Counted from the first letter of the stretch, positions 15,935 through 25,483 are shown. The stretch is 64,000 bases of DNA from Streptomyces roseofulvus (GCF_039534915.1 NZ_BAAAWE010000001.1:3286001-3350000); one strand, 5' to 3'. Made by a program: numbers and translations. The notes: a model not told the origin generated them from the sequence alone.

Positions 15935-17716
15935 GTGGACGCGCACAGCCGTGGACGGGCGGACGAGATCGACCCCGCCGACCAGTGGGTGCTCAACCCG
16001 CAGACCGGCAACTACGAACTGCGACTGGACCACTCCGCTGGGCAGTCGCCGGTCGGTGGTTCCCCGTCGGGTGTCGCCGGTTCCGGCGTCACCGGTTCCG
16101 GTACCCGCTCCGCCTCCCGCTCAACCGCCCCGGCGGAGGCCCCCGTTCCCGGCCAGCGGCGGCGCCGCCCGGCCGAGCCGGACGCCCCGGAGACCGAGCG
16201 CGGCACGGGCGGCGGCGGACGCGTTCCGCCGCAGCGCCGCCGCAAGCGCAAGCAGGGCGCGAGCAAGAAGAAGAAGGTCCTGCTGTGGACCGGCGGCACG
16301 ATGGCCTTCGTCCTGGTGGGCGGCGCGGTCGGCGCGTACGCGATCTACAGCAAGCTCAACGGCAACATCGGCGTCGTCGACGTCGGCGACGCCGCCGTGC
16401 AGACGGAGTCGATGGACGGGCCGCTGAACATCCTCGTCATCGGCAACGACGTCCGCACCGGCGAGGGCAACGAGTCCTACGGCAACAAGGACAACGTCAC
16501 CGGCCACGCCGACACGACCTTCCTCATCCACATCGCCGAGGACCGCACCAACGCGACGGCGATGAGCATCCCGCGCGACCTCAAGATCGAGATCCCGGAG
16601 TGCCCGACGAAGGTCGGCGAGACCACCAAGGTGATCCCGGGCTCCGTCGGCAAGACCAAGTTCAACGAGTCCTTCGGCGTCGACGGCCGCGACCCCGGCT
16701 GCACCATGCGGACCATCACCCAGATGTCCGGGCTGCCGATCAACCACTTCATGATGGTCGACTTCAACGCCGTCAAGAAGCTGTCCACGGCCGTCGGAGG
16801 CGTCAAGGTCTGCCTCGCCAAGCCGATCCACGACAAGAACTACTCCAAGCTCAACCTCCCCGCGGGCGAGCACCGCGTCCAGGGCGAGCAGGCGCTGGCC
16901 TTCCTCCGGAACCGGCACGGCCTCGGCAACGAGAGCGACCTCGACCGCATCAAGCAGCAGCAGCAGTTCCTCGCCTCGATGATGCGCCAGCTCAAGGAGG
17001 ACACCCTCGACAGCCCGACGAAGCTGTACGACGTCGCCACCGCGGCGACCGAGTCGCTCACCGTCGACAAGGGCATCGGCAGCGCGGCGAAGCTCACCAC
17101 CCTGGCGAAGGAGATCGCCAAGGTGGACCTGAAGAACATCACCTTCCTGACCGTGCCGGTCATCGACAACCCCGACGAGCCGCCGACCCGGCGCGCGACC
17201 GTCGTCCTCGACCCCGTGAAGGCCCCCCAGGTCTTCAGCATGATCGAGAACGACGTCTCCTTCACCGAGGTCAAGAAGAAGGAGGCCGACGCCAAGAAGG
17301 CGAAGGCCAAGGCCCAGGCGAAGCTCCTGGAGGGCCCGAAGGCCCCCGCCGCCGAGGTCCGCGTCGACGTCTACAACGGCAGCGGCATCCAGGGCGCCGC
17401 CCAGGCGACCATCAACTGGCTGCAGAACGAGCAGGGCGTCCTTCGCTCGACCAACAAGAGCAACGCCCCCGAGAAGGCGGCGAAGACGAACCTCAGCTAC
17501 GCACCGAACCAGGCCGACCAGGCCCGCGCGCTCGCCGCGATGATGGGTCTGCCGGCCACCGCCCTCAAGCAGGGCACCACGGACGCCGCGGAGCGCGAGC
17601 CCATGACGCTCGTCCTCGGCGCCGATTTCAAGGGCGCGGGGGTGCCCATGACCGGTCCGACGAAGGCGCCGGACGTCGGTCAGGTGGAAGCAGACAAGAA
17701 GGTGTGCGCCCAGTGA
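15935..17716 (+). CDS. LCP protein 2 with LytR_C domain
   Basis: The GTG start at 15935 has GGAGG about 9 nt upstream. An open frame reaching 15821 is non-family sequence. The 593-aa protein has a cytoplasmic tail opening with the motif DPADQWVLNPQTGNYEL (13-29), then a basic stretch RRRKRKQGASKKKK, a transmembrane helix (115-137), an LCP domain (about 160-400, NILVIGNDVRTG, MSIPRDLK, FLRNRHGLGN) and a C-terminal LytR_C domain (about 465-575, EVRVDVYNGSG). It is a likely wall glycopolymer ligase. The cytoplasmic motif may contact a kinase or synthesis partner, but this is inference. Confidence 0.93.
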   Translation: MDAHSRGRADEIDPADQWVLNPQTGNYELRLDHSAGQSPVGGSPSGVAGSGVTGSGTRSASRSTAPAEAPVPGQRRRRPAEPDAPETERGTGGGGRVPPQRRRKRKQGASKKKKVLLWTGGTMAFVLVGGAVGAYAIYSKLNGNIGVVDVGDAAVQTESMDGPLNILVIGNDVRTGEGNESYGNKDNVTGHADTTFLIHIAEDRTNATAMSIPRDLKIEIPECPTKVGETTKVIPGSVGKTKFNESFGVDGRDPGCTMRTITQMSGLPINHFMMVDFNAVKKLSTAVGGVKVCLAKPIHDKNYSKLNLPAGEHRVQGEQALAFLRNRHGLGNESDLDRIKQQQQFLASMMRQLKEDTLDSPTKLYDVATAATESLTVDKGIGSAAKLTTLAKEIAKVDLKNITFLTVPVIDNPDEPPTRRATVVLDPVKAPQVFSMIENDVSFTEVKKKEADAKKAKAKAQAKLLEGPKAPAAEVRVDVYNGSGIQGAAQATINWLQNEQGVLRSTNKSNAPEKAAKTNLSYAPNQADQARALAAMMGLPATALKQGTTDAAEREPMTLVLGADFKGAGVPMTGPTKAPDVGQVEADKKVCAQ

Positions 17717-17765
17717 CCCGAGAACAGCGGGTCCCGGCGCGCCCTTGACGATGAGGGGACCTGGG

Positions 17766-19547
17766 GTGGGACAGAACAGCGTGCGACGGGAGGGGACGCA
17801 GTCAGGCGTTCCGCACGCCCGAGACCGTGGCTGGGACGACGACCTGCACGGCGCCGGCGAGGCGACCGGGGCGGGCGGCGGCACGCCGGAGCCGGCCGGG
17901 GGGCCGGAGCCGGCCCCGGTGCCGGGCGGCCGGGCCGCGCGGCGCCGCGGGACGCCGGGCGCCGACGACTCCGGTACGGCCCCGGCGACGGCGGGCGGCC
18001 GGGCGGCGGCCCGCAAGCAGGCCAAGAAGGCCGGCAAGCGGAAGGTGCTGCGCTGGACGGCGATCGGCGTCGCGGTCCTGGTCCTCGGGACGGCCGGCGC
18101 CGGATACGCGTACTACGAGCACCTCAACAGCAACATCCGCAGCGGCGGCCGGGCCGGCGGCAGCAGCGGCGTGCAGAAGGCCGCGCCGAACGCGCTGGGC
18201 GACACCCCGCTGAACATCCTGCTGATCGGCTCGGACGACCGGTCCTCCGAGGCGAACATCGCGCTGGGCGGCAGCCGCAAGGACAAGGACCGGCCGCCGC
18301 TCGCCGACGTGCAGATGCTGCTGCACGTCTCCGCCGACCGGCAGAACGCCTCGCTGATCTCCATACCCCGCGACACCGTCGTGAAGATCCCCGAGTGCAA
18401 GGGCGAGGACGGCACCGTCTACCCGGCCACCACCGACCGGCCCATCAACGAGACGCTCACCCGCGGCGGCGCCGGCTGCACGCTGACCACCTGGGAGACC
18501 CTCACGGGCGTCTACGTCGACCACTGGATCATGGTCGACTTCGCGGGTGTGGTGTCGATGGCCGACGAGGTCGGCGGCGTCCCCGTCTGCGTCAAGACCG
18601 GTGTGCACGACAAGTCGACCGCCAAGGTCAAGGGCGGCTCCGGGCTGAAGCTGCCCGAGGGCACCCACGAGGTCAAGGGCGAGCAGGCCCTCCAGTGGCT
18701 GCGGACCCGGCACGCCTTCGGCAGCGACCAGAACCGGGCCAAGGCCCAGCACATGTACCTCAACGGCATGATGAAGAAGCTCCAGCAGCAGAACGCCTGG
18801 ACGGACACCGGCCGGCTGATGGGCCTCGCGGAGACCGGCACCAAGGCGCTGAAGGTCTCCGACGGCCTCGACACCGTGGCCAAGCTCTTCGACCTCGGCA
18901 TGCAGCTCAAGAACGTCCGGGTCGACCGGCTGTCCACCGTCACCATCCCGACCGACCCCTACCCGCCGAACCCGGACGCGTGGCTCCAGCCGAGGGCCGC
19001 CGCGGCCGAGAAGATCTGGGGCATGCTCCGGGACGACGTCGCCCTCGACAAGAACGGCGACAAGTCGCCGGCCAAGCCGAAGCCGTCCGCGTCGGCCTCG
19101 GCCTCCGCGAAGCCGAAGCCGACCGCCGCCGCCCCGGCCACGCTCGCCGTCACGGTCGTCAACGGCACCGACGGCAACGACGAGCCGGCCGTCGAGGGCC
19201 GGGCCAAGAAGATCGCCACCGCCCTCCAGGGCAAGGGCTTCACCCAGGCCGACTCCGCGAAGGAGGGCAAGCCCAGCAAGGGCACCGTCGTCGCCTACCC
19301 GAAGGCCGCCGGCGACCAGGGCCGGGCGGACGCCGAGTCCGTCGCGAAGGCCCTCGGCCTGCCGCTCTCCACCGTCCGCGCGGACGCCTCGGCCGAGGGG
19401 ATCACCCTCGTCGTGGGCGCCGACTGGCGCGAGGGCGACACCTACAAGCGGCCGACGGCCACCGCCGGCGACCTGCCCGAGGGAGCCGACGACAAGGCCG
19501 AGTGCATGGACGTCTACTCGGTCTACCGGTGGGACGGGAAGAGCTGA
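17766..19547 (+). CDS. LCP protein 3 with LytR_C domain
   Basis: GTG 17766 was chosen because GAGGGGA lies 6-7 nt upstream. TTG 17745 and ATG 17751 are in frame but lie before that site. The 593-aa protein has a Gly/Pro/Ala-rich cytoplasmic region, a basic patch (RKQAKKAGKRK), a transmembrane helix near residues 95-115, the LCP domain (NILLIGSDDRSSEAN, ISIPRDTVVKIP, EQALQWLRTRHAFGSDQNR) and a LytR_C domain (TLAVTVVNGTDGN). A Ser/Ala/Lys/Pro linker separates the two domains. It follows LCP2 by 49 nt and so is probably co-transcribed. A strong terminator follows. Confidence 0.93.
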   Translation: MGQNSVRREGTQSGVPHARDRGWDDDLHGAGEATGAGGGTPEPAGGPEPAPVPGGRAARRRGTPGADDSGTAPATAGGRAAARKQAKKAGKRKVLRWTAIGVAVLVLGTAGAGYAYYEHLNSNIRSGGRAGGSSGVQKAAPNALGDTPLNILLIGSDDRSSEANIALGGSRKDKDRPPLADVQMLLHVSADRQNASLISIPRDTVVKIPECKGEDGTVYPATTDRPINETLTRGGAGCTLTTWETLTGVYVDHWIMVDFAGVVSMADEVGGVPVCVKTGVHDKSTAKVKGGSGLKLPEGTHEVKGEQALQWLRTRHAFGSDQNRAKAQHMYLNGMMKKLQQQNAWTDTGRLMGLAETGTKALKVSDGLDTVAKLFDLGMQLKNVRVDRLSTVTIPTDPYPPNPDAWLQPRAAAAEKIWGMLRDDVALDKNGDKSPAKPKPSASASASAKPKPTAAAPATLAVTVVNGTDGNDEPAVEGRAKKIATALQGKGFTQADSAKEGKPSKGTVVAYPKAAGDQGRADAESVAKALGLPLSTVRADASAEGITLVVGADWREGDTYKRPTATAGDLPEGADDKAECMDVYSVYRWDGKS

Positions 19548-19567
19548 CCCGCTCCCCCGCGTGACGG

Positions 19568-19614
19568 ACGACGGCGGCCGGGCTCCTCAGAATGAGGGAC
19601 CCGGCCGCCGTCGT
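19568..19614 (+). terminator. Strong bidirectional hairpin between LCP3 and the GT2 gene
   Basis: ACGACGGCGGCCGGG pairs perfectly with CCCGGCCGCCGTCGT (15-bp stem, 17-nt loop) between converging genes. It is followed by a short (GTGC)n microsatellite (19614-19637). Confidence 0.85.
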
Positions 19615-19645
19615 GTGTGCGTGCGTGCGTGCGTGCGCCGAAGGG

Positions 19646-20671
19646 TCAGACCGTCTCGGTCTCGCCCCGCTTCACCGCCGGGCGGCGGCTCGCGATGACC
19701 TTCCGCGCCAGCGCCTTGGGGCTGGTCAGGAAGCCGAAGCCCCAGGACATGTGCATGGTGGCCAGGGCCACCGGGATCTGCAGGCGGGCCTTCAGGGACA
19801 GGCCCCGGCCCGCCGGGACCGACCCCGCGACGATCGCGGCCAGGTAGCCGGCCGGGATCACGAAGCCCAGCGGGGAGAGGGTGGCGCCGACCACCAGACC
19901 CGCGGCGATCGCGCAGACGGCGACCGGCGGGGCGAGGTAGCGGAGGTTGATGGAGCCGGCGTGGTAGCGGGCCACCACGTGGCGCCAGCGGCCGTAGTCC
20001 TTGTACTGCTTCGCCAGCGCCCTCACCGAGGGGCGCGGGCGGTACTGGACACGCAGCTCCGGCGAGAACCAGATCAGGCCGCCGGCCTCGCGGATCCGGA
20101 AGTTCAGCTCCCAGTCCTGGGCGCGGATGAACTCCACGTTGTACCCGCCCTGCTGCTCCAGGGCCTCGCGGCGGAAGACGCCGAGGTAGACCGTCTCGGC
20201 CGGGCCGGCCGCGCCGCCGGTGTGGAAGGCCGCGTTGCCGACGCCGATCTTGGAGGTCATCGCGGCGGCGACCGCGTCCTCCCAGGCGTTCTCGCCCTCG
20301 GCGTGCATGATGCCGCCGACGTTCTGCGCGCCGGTCTCCTCCAGGAGCCGGACGGCGGTGGCGATGTAGTTCGGCGACAGCATCCCGTGGCCGTCCACGC
20401 GCACCACGATCGGGTGACGGGACGCCTGGATCGCCGCGTTGAGCGCGGCGGGGGTGCGGCCGGTGGGGTTGGGCACGGTGTGGACCCGGGGGTCCTCCCG
20501 GACCAGCTCGGCGGCGATCTCGTCGGTGCGGTCCGTGGACGGGCCGAGCGCGATCACCACCTCCATCTCGCCGTCGTACTCCTGCTCCAGGATGTGACGG
20601 ACCGAGTTACGCAGATGCCGCTCCTCATTGAGGACCGGCATGATCACGGATACGGGGGGCGTGGCGTTCAT
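19646..20671 (-). CDS. Family 2 glycosyltransferase (membrane-associated, ExoA-like)
   Basis: This 341-aa protein starts at ATG 20671. Its N-terminal GT-A domain has VSVIMPVLNEERHLRNSV, the DxD-like VRVDGHGML and an acceptor/catalytic motif RAQDWELNFRIREAGG. Near the C-terminus two or three hydrophobic helices (PPVAVCAIAAGLVVGATLSPLG and following) anchor it in the membrane. It probably extends a lipid-linked glycan inside the cell. It sits between LCP3 and LCP4 on the opposite strand, which makes a role in building the polymer that the LCP proteins ligate plausible. Donor sugar unknown. Confidence 0.88.
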   Translation of the reverse strand: MNATPPVSVIMPVLNEERHLRNSVRHILEQEYDGEMEVVIALGPSTDRTDEIAAELVREDPRVHTVPNPTGRTPAALNAAIQASRHPIVVRVDGHGMLSPNYIATAVRLLEETGAQNVGGIMHAEGENAWEDAVAAAMTSKIGVGNAAFHTGGAAGPAETVYLGVFRREALEQQGGYNVEFIRAQDWELNFRIREAGGLIWFSPELRVQYRPRPSVRALAKQYKDYGRWRHVVARYHAGSINLRYLAPPVAVCAIAAGLVVGATLSPLGFVIPAGYLAAIVAGSVPAGRGLSLKARLQIPVALATMHMSWGFGFLTSPKALARKVIASRRPAVKRGETETV

Positions 20672-20798
20672 CAACGGGCCACGTTACCGCGAATGGGGGA
20701 CACCGGCGCGCGCCGCCGGGGCCGGTGACCCTACCGGCTGATCGTATGGGCCTACGGTGCTCACGGTCCCCCTGTCCCACCCGCGGAGGTGTCCGTCC

Positions 20799-22304
20799 GT
20801 GCCCACACCGCCCCGCACGCCCCGTCCGCCCCGCACGCCCGGCACGGCCGGCCGTCCGCCGGCCCCCCGGCGGGGCGGTCCCGCCCCGGTGCGGCGGCCC
20901 CGGCGGCGACCCCGCTGGGGGATGCGGATGGCGACCGCGCTGTCCGTGGTGGTGCTGGCGGCCGGCGGGATCGGGCACGCGGTGGTCACCGGGCTCGACA
21001 CCGGGATCACCCGGGTGGACCCCTTCAAGGACATGAAGAACCGCCCCCAGGCGGGCACCGGGATGAACGTGCTCGTCGTCGGCACCGACGGGCGCGACCG
21101 GATCACGCCCGAGGAGAAGCGGAAGTACCGGCTGGGCGGGGCGCCCTGCCACTGCACGGACACCGTGCTGCTGGTGCACATCTCGGAGGACCGGGAGCGC
21201 GCCAGCGTCGTCTCGCTGCCCCGGGACTCGTACGCCGAGCTGCCCGAGCACACCGACCAGAACAGCGGCGAGAAGCACCGGGCGCACCCGGTGAAGCTGA
21301 ACGCCGCCTACGCGGAGGGCGGGCCCGCGCTGACCGTGCGGACGGTGGAGGCGATGACCCGGGTCAAGATCGACCACTATCTGGAGGTCGACTTCACCAG
21401 CTTCATGCGGACGGTGGACGCGGTCGGCGGGGTGCAGATCTGCACGACGAAGCCGGTGAAGGACGCGTACACGGGGCTCGAGCTGGCGGCCGGCACGCAC
21501 GAGCTGGACGGCGGGCAGGCGCTCCAGTACGTGCGCTCCCGGCACATCGACGGGGCCGCGGACCTCGGGCGGATGCAGCGGCAGCAGAAGTTCCTGGCGG
21601 CGCTGGTGGACCGGCTGACCAGCGGCGGGGTGCTGTTCAACCCGGTGCGGTTCCGGGAGGTGTCGACGACGCTGCTCGGCTCGGTGCGGGCCGACGAGGA
21701 CTTCGGCACGGACCAGCTGCTGGCGCTCGCCAAGGCGATGCGGGGGTTCACGCCGGCGTCGTCGGAGTTCGTGTCGGTGCCGATCGGGGACGTGGACTTC
21801 CCGGTGAAGGGCATCGGGTCGACGGTGAAGTGGGACGCGGACAAGGCGCAGAAGCTGTTCGCCGCGGTGCGGGAGGACCGGCCGCTGGCGGCGCGGCCGG
21901 AGGCGGGGGCCGCCGCGCGGAAGCCGAAGGCCGTCGTGGTGGACGTCGCGCCGAAGTCGATCCGGGTGCAGGTCCACAACGGGACCCGGATCGACGGGCT
22001 GGGACGGAAGGTGGACGACGCGCTGCGGGGTGTGGGCTTCGACACGACACGGGCGCCGGTGACCGGGGCGGGGCCGGAGCGGGCGCGGACGCTGATCGAG
22101 TACGACCCCCGGTGGGACCGGTCGGCCAGGACGCTGGCCGCGGCCCTGCCGGGGGCGGAGCTGAAGGCCGCGCCCGGGCGGGGCGGGACCTTGCGGGTGA
22201 CGGCGGGACGGGACTTCAAGGGCGTCACGGCGGTGCAGACCGAGGCGGCGCCGGCGCGGGGGCCGTTCGAGGCGGTGACCGGGGACCAGGTGGTCTGTCC
22301 GTGA
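20799..22304 (+). CDS. LCP protein 4 with LytR_C domain
   Basis: GTG 20799 follows GGAGGTG with good spacing. An upstream in-frame GTG (20757) has no such site. The 501-aa protein has a Pro/Arg-rich cytoplasmic N-terminus (PTPPRTPRPPRTPGTAGR), a transmembrane helix at about 42-62, an LCP domain (NVLVVGTDGRDRI, VVSLPRDSYAELP, GGQALQYVRSRHIDG) and a LytR_C domain (IRVQVHNGTRIDGLG). It differs from copies 1-3 in its GTDGRDR motif and in carrying an insertion KYRLGGAPCHCTDT with a Cys-His-Cys. It ends 12 nt before the converging thioesterase gene. Confidence 0.92.
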   Translation: MPTPPRTPRPPRTPGTAGRPPAPRRGGPAPVRRPRRRPRWGMRMATALSVVVLAAGGIGHAVVTGLDTGITRVDPFKDMKNRPQAGTGMNVLVVGTDGRDRITPEEKRKYRLGGAPCHCTDTVLLVHISEDRERASVVSLPRDSYAELPEHTDQNSGEKHRAHPVKLNAAYAEGGPALTVRTVEAMTRVKIDHYLEVDFTSFMRTVDAVGGVQICTTKPVKDAYTGLELAAGTHELDGGQALQYVRSRHIDGAADLGRMQRQQKFLAALVDRLTSGGVLFNPVRFREVSTTLLGSVRADEDFGTDQLLALAKAMRGFTPASSEFVSVPIGDVDFPVKGIGSTVKWDADKAQKLFAAVREDRPLAARPEAGAAARKPKAVVVDVAPKSIRVQVHNGTRIDGLGRKVDDALRGVGFDTTRAPVTGAGPERARTLIEYDPRWDRSARTLAAALPGAELKAAPGRGGTLRVTAGRDFKGVTAVQTEAAPARGPFEAVTGDQVVCP

Positions 22305-22316
22305 CGCCGGGTGGGT

Positions 22317-22850
22317 CTAGTCGGTGTAGCCCTCGGCCGCCCGGCGTTCGCGGAGCTCCCTGATCGCCTGGCGGCGGGCCAGGCGGTGGGTGCGGCGGAT
22401 CTGGGCCTCCTGGTAGCGGCGCTTGTCCTGCTCGGTCTCGGGGATGACCGGCGGGACCGTGCGGGGCCTGCCGTCGCCGTCGACCGCGGCGAAGACGAGG
22501 TACGCGGAGCCGACCTGGGTCGCGGGGGTGGTGTCGTTCCAGCGCTCGGCCATGACGCGGACGCCGACCTCCATGGAGGAGCGTCCGGTCCAGTTCACCT
22601 GGGCCTTCACGTGGAGGAGGTCGCCGACGCGGACGGGCTCCAGGAAGGCCATCTCGTCCATGGAGGCGGTCACGGCCGGGCCGCCGGAGTGGCGGCCCGC
22701 GACGGCGCCCGCCGCGTCGTCCACCAGCTTCATGATCACTCCACCGTGCACCGTCCCGAGGAGGTTGGTGTCGTGGCTGGTCATGATGTGGCTGAGGGTG
22801 GTGCGGGAGGCCGAGGTGGGCTTGCCCGGGAGGTGACCCTGTTCTGTCAT
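22317..22850 (-). CDS. Acyl-CoA thioesterase (hotdog fold, YciA/BFIT type)
   Basis: This 177-aa protein has ATG 22850 placed after AAGGTGGAGG. A GTG three codons earlier is the alternative. The hotdog signature NLLGTVHGGVIMKLVDDAAG carries the catalytic-region Asn/Asp residues, and VRVGDLLHVKAQVNWTGRSS is the conserved beta-sheet segment. It hydrolyses acyl-CoA to free acid and CoA. The C-terminus is a basic coiled stretch (RRTHRLARRQAIRELRERR). It is divergent from LCP5 and functionally separate from the wall genes, except as part of general acyl-CoA metabolism with the acyl-CoA dehydrogenase nearby. Confidence 0.88.
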   Translation of the reverse strand: MTEQGHLPGKPTSASRTTLSHIMTSHDTNLLGTVHGGVIMKLVDDAAGAVAGRHSGGPAVTASMDEMAFLEPVRVGDLLHVKAQVNWTGRSSMEVGVRVMAERWNDTTPATQVGSAYLVFAAVDGDGRPRTVPPVIPETEQDKRRYQEAQIRRTHRLARRQAIRELRERRAAEGYTD

Positions 22851-22969
22851 GTCCTCCACCTTATGCCGGGTATCGGCGTTGTCCGCTTTGCATCAGCTTG
22901 GCAACAGCACCGGTCCTATATTCCACCCGGCCTGTCGCCCCGAACGCGGAGCCCGGCACACTGGTCCGC

Positions 22970-24217
22970 ATGAATGAGTGGCCCGAGCAGCCCGAGGGCG
23001 CCCGCCCCATGCGGCACGTGCAGAGACGCCCGCAGGGACAGCAGTCCCCGCAGTACCAGCAGGGGTACGACCAGGGGCAGGCGTACAACCCGAACTTCAC
23101 TCAGGCGCAGGCCACGGGGTACGACTCCGGGTACAGCACCGGGCAGGTCTACGGCTCTCCGCAGGGCCCCGGGCACGGCGGTCCGGGGGGACCCGCCGGC
23201 CCCGGCGGTCCGGGCGGCCGGGCCACCGGTCCCGCGCCGGACTGGCGCAAGCGGATCAAGATCGGGTCGATCGTGCTGGTCGTCGGCGTCCTCGCGTGGG
23301 GTGTCGGCACCTACGCCTGGGCCAGCTCGCAGATGCGCAACGAGGTGGACCTCTCCAAGGTCATCGAGCGGCCGGCCGAGGGCGACTGCACGACGTACCT
23401 GATCGTCGGCTCGGACAGCCGCGAGGGCATGACGGCCGAGGACAAGAAGAAGCTGCACACCGGTTCCGCGGAGGGCAAGCGGACCGACTCGATGATGATC
23501 CTCGCGGCCTGCTCCAGCGGGAACACGATGATCTCGCTGCCCCGTGACTCCTGGGTGACGATCCCGAACTTCGTCGGCTCCGAGTCCGGCAAGGCGTACC
23601 CGGCGCGCGGCGGCTCCAAGCTGAACGCGGCCTACGCGATGGACGGCCCCGAGCTGCTGGTCCGTACGGTCGAGTTCAACACCGGGCTGCGGATCGACCA
23701 CTACGCGGAGATCGGCTTCGCCGGCTTCGCGAACATCGTGGACGCGCTCGGCGGCGTCGAGCTGAACATCGAGAAGGGCTTCAAGGACAAGAAGTCGGGC
23801 GCCGACTTCCAGGCCGGCGAGCAGACCCTCAACGGCGAGCAGGCCCTCGCCTTCGTGCGGACCCGGTACGCCTTCGCCGAGTCGGACCTGGCGCGGACCA
23901 AGAACCAGCAGAAGTTCCTGTCCGCGCTGGCCAACCAGGCGGCGACGCCGGGCACGATCCTCAACCCGTTCGAGCTGTACCCGACGCTCGGCGCCGGCCT
24001 GGACACCCTGATCGTCGACAAGGACATGTCCCTGTGGGACCTGGGCCAGATGTTCTTCGCGATGAAGGGCATCAGCGGCGGCGACGGCAAGTCCATGAAC
24101 ATGCCGATCGCCGGCAGCGCGCCGCAGGGCTCGCTGAAGTGGGACATGCCGAAGGTGAAGCAGCTCGTCGAGCAGATCAAGAACGACCAGAAGGTCACCG
24201 TCGAATCGAACCGGTGA
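22970..24217 (+). CDS. LCP protein 5 with Gln/Tyr-rich cytoplasmic tail
   Basis: This 415-aa protein starts at ATG 22970. The open frame extends 24 codons upstream without family similarity. A TATATT box lies at 22917-22922. The N-terminal ~90 residues are disordered and Gln/Tyr/Gly-rich (SPQYQQGYDQGQAYNPN), followed by a Gly/Pro run, a transmembrane helix (about 90-110) and an LCP domain (YLIVGSDSREGM, ISLPRDSWVTIP, NGEQALAFVRTRYAF). There is no LytR_C domain. Its GYDQGQ motif matches the tail repeats of the large glycosyltransferase at the left end of the window. Confidence 0.93.
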   Translation: MNEWPEQPEGARPMRHVQRRPQGQQSPQYQQGYDQGQAYNPNFTQAQATGYDSGYSTGQVYGSPQGPGHGGPGGPAGPGGPGGRATGPAPDWRKRIKIGSIVLVVGVLAWGVGTYAWASSQMRNEVDLSKVIERPAEGDCTTYLIVGSDSREGMTAEDKKKLHTGSAEGKRTDSMMILAACSSGNTMISLPRDSWVTIPNFVGSESGKAYPARGGSKLNAAYAMDGPELLVRTVEFNTGLRIDHYAEIGFAGFANIVDALGGVELNIEKGFKDKKSGADFQAGEQTLNGEQALAFVRTRYAFAESDLARTKNQQKFLSALANQAATPGTILNPFELYPTLGAGLDTLIVDKDMSLWDLGQMFFAMKGISGGDGKSMNMPIAGSAPQGSLKWDMPKVKQLVEQIKNDQKVTVESNR

Positions 24218-24258
24218 CGTCCGTGCCGCGCGGTCGGACGCCGACTCGCCCGCACGGC

Positions 24259-24293
24259 ACCGCGGCCCCCGGCTTCCCGCCGGGGGCCGCGGT
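24259..24293 (+). terminator. Perfect 15-bp hairpin after LCP5
   Basis: ACCGCGGCCCCCGGC-TTCCC-GCCGGGGGCCGCGGT lies between converging genes and can serve both strands. Confidence 0.88.
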
Positions 24294-24309
24294 CGTGTCC
24301 GGCCGCTCC

Positions 24310-25461
24310 CTAGGGGAGGTTGCGGGCCATGACGATGCGCTGGACCTGGTTGGTGCCTTCGTAGATCTGGGTGATCTTGGCGTCGCGCATCATGCGCTCG
24401 ACGGGGTAGTCGCGGGTGTAGCCGTAGCCGCCGAGGAGCTGGACGGCGTCGGTGGTGACCTCCATGGCGACGTCGGAGGCGAAGCACTTGGCGGCGGCGC
24501 CGAAGAAGGTGAGGTCGCCGTCGACGCGCTCGGACTTCGCCGCGGCGGCGTAGGTGAGCTGGCGGGCGGCCTCGAGCTTCATGGCCATGTCGGCGAGCAT
24601 GAACTGCACGCCCTGGAAGTCGGCGATCGGCTTGCCGAACTGCTTGCGCTCCTTGACGTAGCCCTTGGCGTAGTCGAGGGCGCCCTGGGCGATGCCGAGG
24701 GCCTGGGCGGCGATGGTGATGCGGGTGTGGTCGAGGGTCTTCATCGCGGTGGCGAAGCCGGTGCCCTCGTCGCCGATCATGCGGTCGGCGGGGATGCGGA
24801 CGTTGTCGAAGTAGACCTCGCGGGTCGGGGAGCCCTTGATGCCGAGCTTCTTCTCCGGCGCGCCGAAGGACACGCCCTCGTCGCCCTTCTCCACCACGAA
24901 CGCCGAGATGCCCTTCGACCGCTTCTCCGGGTCGGTGACGGCCATCACGGTGTAGTACTCCGAGACGCCGGCGTTGGTGATCCACCGCTTCACGCCGTTC
25001 AGGACCCAGAAGTCGCCGTCGCGCACCGCGCGGGTCTTCATGCCGGCCGCGTCGGAGCCGGCGTCCGGCTCCGACAGGCAGTAGGAGAACATCGCCTCGC
25101 CCGCCGCGAGCGGCGCGAGGTACTTGTGCTTCAGCTCCTCCGAGCCGGACAGGATCACCGGGAGCGAGCCGAGCTTGTTCACCGCCGGGATCAGCGAGGA
25201 CGAACCGCAGGCGCGGGCGACCTCCTCGATCACGATCACCGTCGCCAGCGCGTCCGCGCCCGCGCCGCCGTAGGTCTCCGGCACGTGCACCGCGTGCAGG
25301 TCGTTGGCGACCAGCGCGTCCAGGGCCTCCTGCGGGAAACGCCCCTCCTCGTCCACCGCCGCCGCGAACGGGGCGATCTTCGCGTCCGCCAGCGCGCGCA
25401 CCGACTCCCGGAGCATCTCGTGCTCCTCGGAGGTCCGGTACAGGTCGAAGTCCTTGCCCAT
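24310..25461 (-). CDS. Acyl-CoA dehydrogenase (FAD-dependent)
   Basis: This 383-aa flavoenzyme of normal length starts at ATG 25461. Conserved features are the FAD/substrate segment CLSEPDAGSDAAGMKTRA, RWITNAG, QFGKPIADFQ, and the C-terminal LLGGYGYTRDYPVERMMRDAKITQIYEGTNQ. The catalytic glutamate is expected in the YEGTN segment, as in short/branched-chain dehydrogenases. It oxidises an acyl-CoA to the enoyl-CoA and passes electrons to ETF. It is monocistronic, bounded by a terminator, and preceded by an inverted-repeat cluster that may be an operator. Confidence 0.92.
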   Translation of the reverse strand: MGKDFDLYRTSEEHEMLRESVRALADAKIAPFAAAVDEEGRFPQEALDALVANDLHAVHVPETYGGAGADALATVIVIEEVARACGSSSLIPAVNKLGSLPVILSGSEELKHKYLAPLAAGEAMFSYCLSEPDAGSDAAGMKTRAVRDGDFWVLNGVKRWITNAGVSEYYTVMAVTDPEKRSKGISAFVVEKGDEGVSFGAPEKKLGIKGSPTREVYFDNVRIPADRMIGDEGTGFATAMKTLDHTRITIAAQALGIAQGALDYAKGYVKERKQFGKPIADFQGVQFMLADMAMKLEAARQLTYAAAAKSERVDGDLTFFGAAAKCFASDVAMEVTTDAVQLLGGYGYTRDYPVERMMRDAKITQIYEGTNQVQRIVMARNLP

Positions 25462-25483
25462 GGTCTTGAGCTCCCTGGCTTGC

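Noticed and set aside
19614..19637. (GTGC)n microsatellite as a phase-variation tract
   Set aside because: It lies after the terminator between converging genes, outside any coding or promoter sequence.
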